NCBI GenBank assembly: GCA_910585905.1
Contig: CAJUID010000003.1
Location: 62,001-126,000, forward strand
Source: an uncultured Lachnospiraceae bacterium
GTDB lineage: Bacteria; Bacillota; Clostridia; Lachnospirales; Lachnospiraceae
Direction: 5' to 3'
DNA length: 64,000 nt
Shown: in pieces, positions 61,868 to 64,000 of the stretch
How the letters are laid out: the number at the start of each line of letters is the position of its first letter
Numbering within the stretch: position 1 is the first letter of the stretch
Notes under the pieces: generated by a model
Database searches by the model: none
What the model saw: the letters and a program-made list of their open reading frames with translations, nothing else
Told to the model about the DNA's origin: nothing
Position numbers and translations under genes: made by a program

Positions 61868-62331
61868 AAAAGGCGTACCAATTCTAGTCCGCAAAACCCT
61901 CGCCGAAGTATGCTTTCTGCAACAGAAAGGTGGACAACGACAAACGGTGTTCCCTTTGGATGGGGGATGCGGAATATTCCAGGGGATTTTTTACAAAAAT
62001 CCTCTTTTTTTATTTGGATTGAGTGCAGTGTTCCGTTTGGCGCAAAAGCAATCTGTTCTGGAAGGTAGGGAAGCGGTGGCAGATACCAAAATATTATTTG
62101 CTTTTTTTTGGATGGGTCGATAAAAGCGCAGGGCTGCCACTCTAAATCCAGCAGGAATTGTTCTAATAAAAGTTTCATTCGGTCACTGACAAGTGCCTCC
62201 ACAGCCAGATAATCAAATTTTTCCAATAAGGAGATATCCTGCATTATTCGGATGGAAGGTTCATCTTGATTTGCATTTTCAGGCTTGGGAATTGATATAT
62301 TTCCAAGCTGTTTTAATAAAAAGTAGTCCAT
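61828..62331 (-). CDS. Imm11/DUF1629-like immunity-type protein with repeat-derived tail
   Basis: The 167-residue protein reads MDYFLLKQLGNISIPKPENA and later FDYLAVEALVSDRMKLLLEQ and WQPCAFIDPSKKKQIIFW, which resemble DUF1629/Imm11 immunity proteins of polymorphic toxin systems. AAAGGATTTTAC precedes the ATG on the - strand. About the last 12 residues come from the 146-bp repeat, so the original C-terminus was replaced by repeat insertion. No toxin gene is visible beside it; it may be an orphan. Confidence 0.65.
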   Translation of the reverse strand: MDYFLLKQLGNISIPKPENANQDEPSIRIMQDISLLEKFDYLAVEALVSDRMKLLLEQFLLDLEWQPCAFIDPSKKKQIIFWYLPPLPYLPEQIAFAPNGTLHSIQIKKEDFCKKSPGIFRIPHPKGTPFVVVHLSVAESILRRGFCGLELVRLFSQIPRCKQRGMT

Positions 62332-62419
62332 GTAAAATCCTTTCTGTTTTAGAGCATATGTTTCATTATCATTAATACATAGTTTTTATTATAACGGATA
62401 ATGGGACATTTGTGTTTAA

Positions 62420-62640
62420 AATTTATTCTTCCATTGGCAATTGTTTGATACAAAGTGAATAAGGACAATGCATATAAGATTCAAGTAAGCTTTCATGAGT
62501 ATGGAGCTTAAATGTGGACATAATGATGCTAGGGTCAAATGTAGATAGCAGTCCATAGGCAAAATGTCTTTTGACCTGCGCAAAGTTGTCAAGTGCAAAG
62601 GAACATTTAGTTCTCTGCAAGCATTGTGTTTGGCTTGTTG
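62420..62640. other. Non-coding stretch with recurring motif upstream of abrB
   Basis: GGTCAAA (62533-62539) pairs with TTTGACC (62570-62576) around AGATAGCAGTCC, matching the motif before dapA (52888-52910). A short - strand frame (62423-62683) overlaps the abrB start region and has no ribosome-binding site, so I do not call it a gene. It may be a structured RNA or a repeat relic. The rest of the 357-bp divergent gap shows nothing clear. Confidence 0.4.
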
Positions 62641-62688
62641 CGCATACTAGAATAAATCTAAATGTAGGAAAGTGAGGCGACATATTTT

Positions 62689-62982
62689 ATGAAAGCAACA
62701 GGAATCGTCCGCAGGGTAGATGATTTGGGGAGGATTGTTCTTCCTAAAGAAATCAGAAAGATTTTTGAGATTGAGGAAGGAGATCCTATCGAAATATATG
62801 TAAATGAATATGGTATTGTAATGAAAAAATATAATACGTCTGTCGGCCTGAAAGAGCTTGTGGGAAAATTGGAACGTGAATTTTTGGATGTAAAGGACGA
62901 GATAGAGGTTGAGACAGCAGATAAGATTTTTGGACATATCCATGCTTTGCAGGAAATTTTAGGCCATTTGGTTTATGAGTAG
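62689..62982 (+). CDS. AbrB/SpoVT-like transition-state regulator
   Basis: The 97-residue protein has the swapped-hairpin AbrB DNA-binding start MKATGIVRRVDDLGRIVLPK and EIRKIFEIEEGDPIEIY, then a C-terminal helix about 60-97. Such proteins repress stationary-phase, sporulation or biofilm genes. GTGAGG precedes the ATG. A strong terminator follows 9 nt after the stop. Confidence 0.93.
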   Translation: MKATGIVRRVDDLGRIVLPKEIRKIFEIEEGDPIEIYVNEYGIVMKKYNTSVGLKELVGKLEREFLDVKDEIEVETADKIFGHIHALQEILGHLVYE

Positions 62983-62991
62983 TTTTCAGGC

Positions 62992-63036
62992 AGCCCCCTT
63001 CCCTTTTTATAAGAAAAAGGGAAGGGGGCTGTTTAT
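62992..63036 (+). terminator. Strong terminator of the AbrB-like gene
   Basis: A 17-bp perfect stem AGCCCCCTTCCCTTTTT/AAAAAGGGAAGGGGGCT with a 5-nt loop, then GTTTATTT. Confidence 0.95.
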
Positions 63037-63248
63037 TTACTTATAGAAAACTTTGTTACAGTGTAATGGTTGTCTAGAAGAAATTCACTAAAATACCTTT
63101 GATTTTGCAGAAATAGGGGGAAAAGTATATACTTTTTATTACCATTATCTGTAAATATGATTTTAGTGGTATGTAGAGAGAGGCAATCGTTAAAGAGACT
63201 TACAAGTCTTGTTGGTTTTTGATTTTAGTTAATAGGAAGGAGATACAG

Positions 63249-64000
63249 ATGGGACAGTTTTTGATTACAGAGGAATTGCTTTTACAATATCAGCAATATT
63301 TATACGAGGAGGAGAAAACAACTGCAACAATCAAAAAGTACATAAGTGATCTTAGAAAACTTTCAGAATATGCATCTGGGCAGGAAATTACAAAGCAACT
63401 GATGGTTGGGTATAAGGAAAATCTAAGAAAGAGATATAAGCTGACTAGTATAAATTCTTTTTTGGTTGCGGCAAACCGTTTTTTTGAATATGCTGGCTGG
63501 TATGGGCTTCGCGTTAAGACGTTCCGTATCCAGAAAGAAGTATTTGTGCCAGAGAGCAGGGATTTGTCAAAGACAGAGTACAGGAAGATGGTAAAAATGG
63601 CACTAAAAAAGGGAAAAAAGAGGCTTGCTATGATGCTCCAGACAATCTGTGCTACGGGAATCCGTATCAGCGAGCTTGCCAGTTTTACGGCGGAAAGTGT
63701 GGTAAAAGGTGTTGTGGAAATATATTGTAAAGGAAAGCAAAGGGTAATATTGCTGTCAAAGAAATTGCAGAAAAAGCTTTTATCCTATCTTAAGGAAAAT
63801 CATATTGTATCGGGAACTGTTTTTTGTACTTCTGGGGGGAAAGCTGTTGACCGCAGCAATATTTGGAAGGAGATGAAACTTTTAAGTGAAGAAGCTGGGA
63901 TTCCAGGAGGGAAGGCATATCCACATAATTTACGTCATCTGTTTGCAAAAGAATTTTATGGGGCGGAAAAAGATATAGCAAAGCTCGCGGATGTGTTAGG
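63249..64000 (+). CDS. Tyrosine recombinase / phage-type integrase, 3' end missing
   Basis: This site-specific recombinase is open to the right edge (250 codons visible). The N-terminal SAM-like core-binding domain (about 1-100) has TTATIKKYISDLRKL. The catalytic domain has ATGIRISEL (first Arg), CKGKQR (the beta-hairpin Lys) and HNLRHLFA (His-x-x-Arg). The Tyr lies beyond the window. AGGAAGGAG lies upstream of the ATG. Whether it is chromosomal (XerC-like) or an integrase of a mobile element starting here is open; no att site is visible. Confidence 0.9.
   Translation, partial: MGQFLITEELLLQYQQYLYEEEKTTATIKKYISDLRKLSEYASGQEITKQLMVGYKENLRKRYKLTSINSFLVAANRFFEYAGWYGLRVKTFRIQKEVFVPESRDLSKTEYRKMVKMALKKGKKRLAMMLQTICATGIRISELASFTAESVVKGVVEIYCKGKQRVILLSKKLQKKLLSYLKENHIVSGTVFCTSGGKAVDRSNIWKEMKLLSEEAGIPGGKAYPHNLRHLFAKEFYGAEKDIAKLADVL

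Noticed and set aside
62423..62683. 86-codon frame on the - strand before abrB
   Set aside because: It covers the abrB ribosome-binding region, has no Shine-Dalgarno, and the sequence is better explained by a repeat or RNA motif.

Overview
The window looks like chromosome of a low-GC, Gram-positive gut-type clostridium, most likely a Lachnospiraceae. This is inferred from AT-rich sequence, strong AGGAGG ribosome-binding sites, a T-box leader on proS, and the mix of TypA, Fhs, DapAB, DUF4321 and LCP proteins. The genus cannot be set from the sequence alone. I saw no rRNA, tRNA or CRISPR array.

Left part (1-16000): housekeeping genes. The tail of folC, an Rpn-type nuclease gene, a 154-bp MITE with a 5-bp target duplication, folP, a secreted M14 carboxypeptidase, a T-box-controlled proS, a sulfotransferase-like gene, and gltB-gltD for glutamate synthase. 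The gltB leader has a good promoter directly followed by a strong terminator.

Middle part (16000-48100): a 32-kb surface-glycan locus, all on the + strand. Block one (rfbF, a membrane glycosyltransferase-like protein, rfbG, rfbH, an SDR reductase/epimerase, a GtrB-like GT2) makes and handles a CDP-3,6-dideoxyhexose. Block two starts at a separate promoter. It carries GT8, a sialyltransferase-like GT, a second membrane GT-like protein, a polysaccharide deacetylase, GNAT-FkbH-ACP (a likely glyceryl or other acyl decoration cassette) and a Wzx flippase. It continues with a nearly complete legionaminic-acid pathway (legB, legC, ptmE, neuD, neuB, neuC, two Gfo/Idh proteins, neuA). Next come an acyltransferase interrupted at an 11-G tract, probably a phase-variable switch now OFF, and a ThDP enzyme-HAD-aldolase trio of unknown product. 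Read together, the locus builds a nonulosonic-acid-containing, acylated surface glycan or flagellin glycan.

Right part (48100-64000): typA on the - strand, an SSB-like gene, cobO, dapA-dapB-cvpA-queH-nudix, small DUF proteins, an LCP transferase, fhs, an Imm11/DUF1629-like gene, an AbrB regulator and a tyrosine recombinase that runs off the right edge.

The main undescribed signals are these. (1) typA and fhs, about 10 kb apart and on opposite strands, share a roughly 97-nt leader, about 80 percent identical, with a covarying hairpin and a tiny upstream ORF starting MQTHIFH. (2) An identical 146-bp palindromic repeat occurs at 15859 and 61722; the second copy supplies the C-terminus of the immunity-like gene. 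(3) The poly-G switch and an 11-A tract inside a promoter spacer both lie in the glycan locus. (4) A short recurring GGTC...AGCARTCC motif family lies near typA, dapA and abrB.
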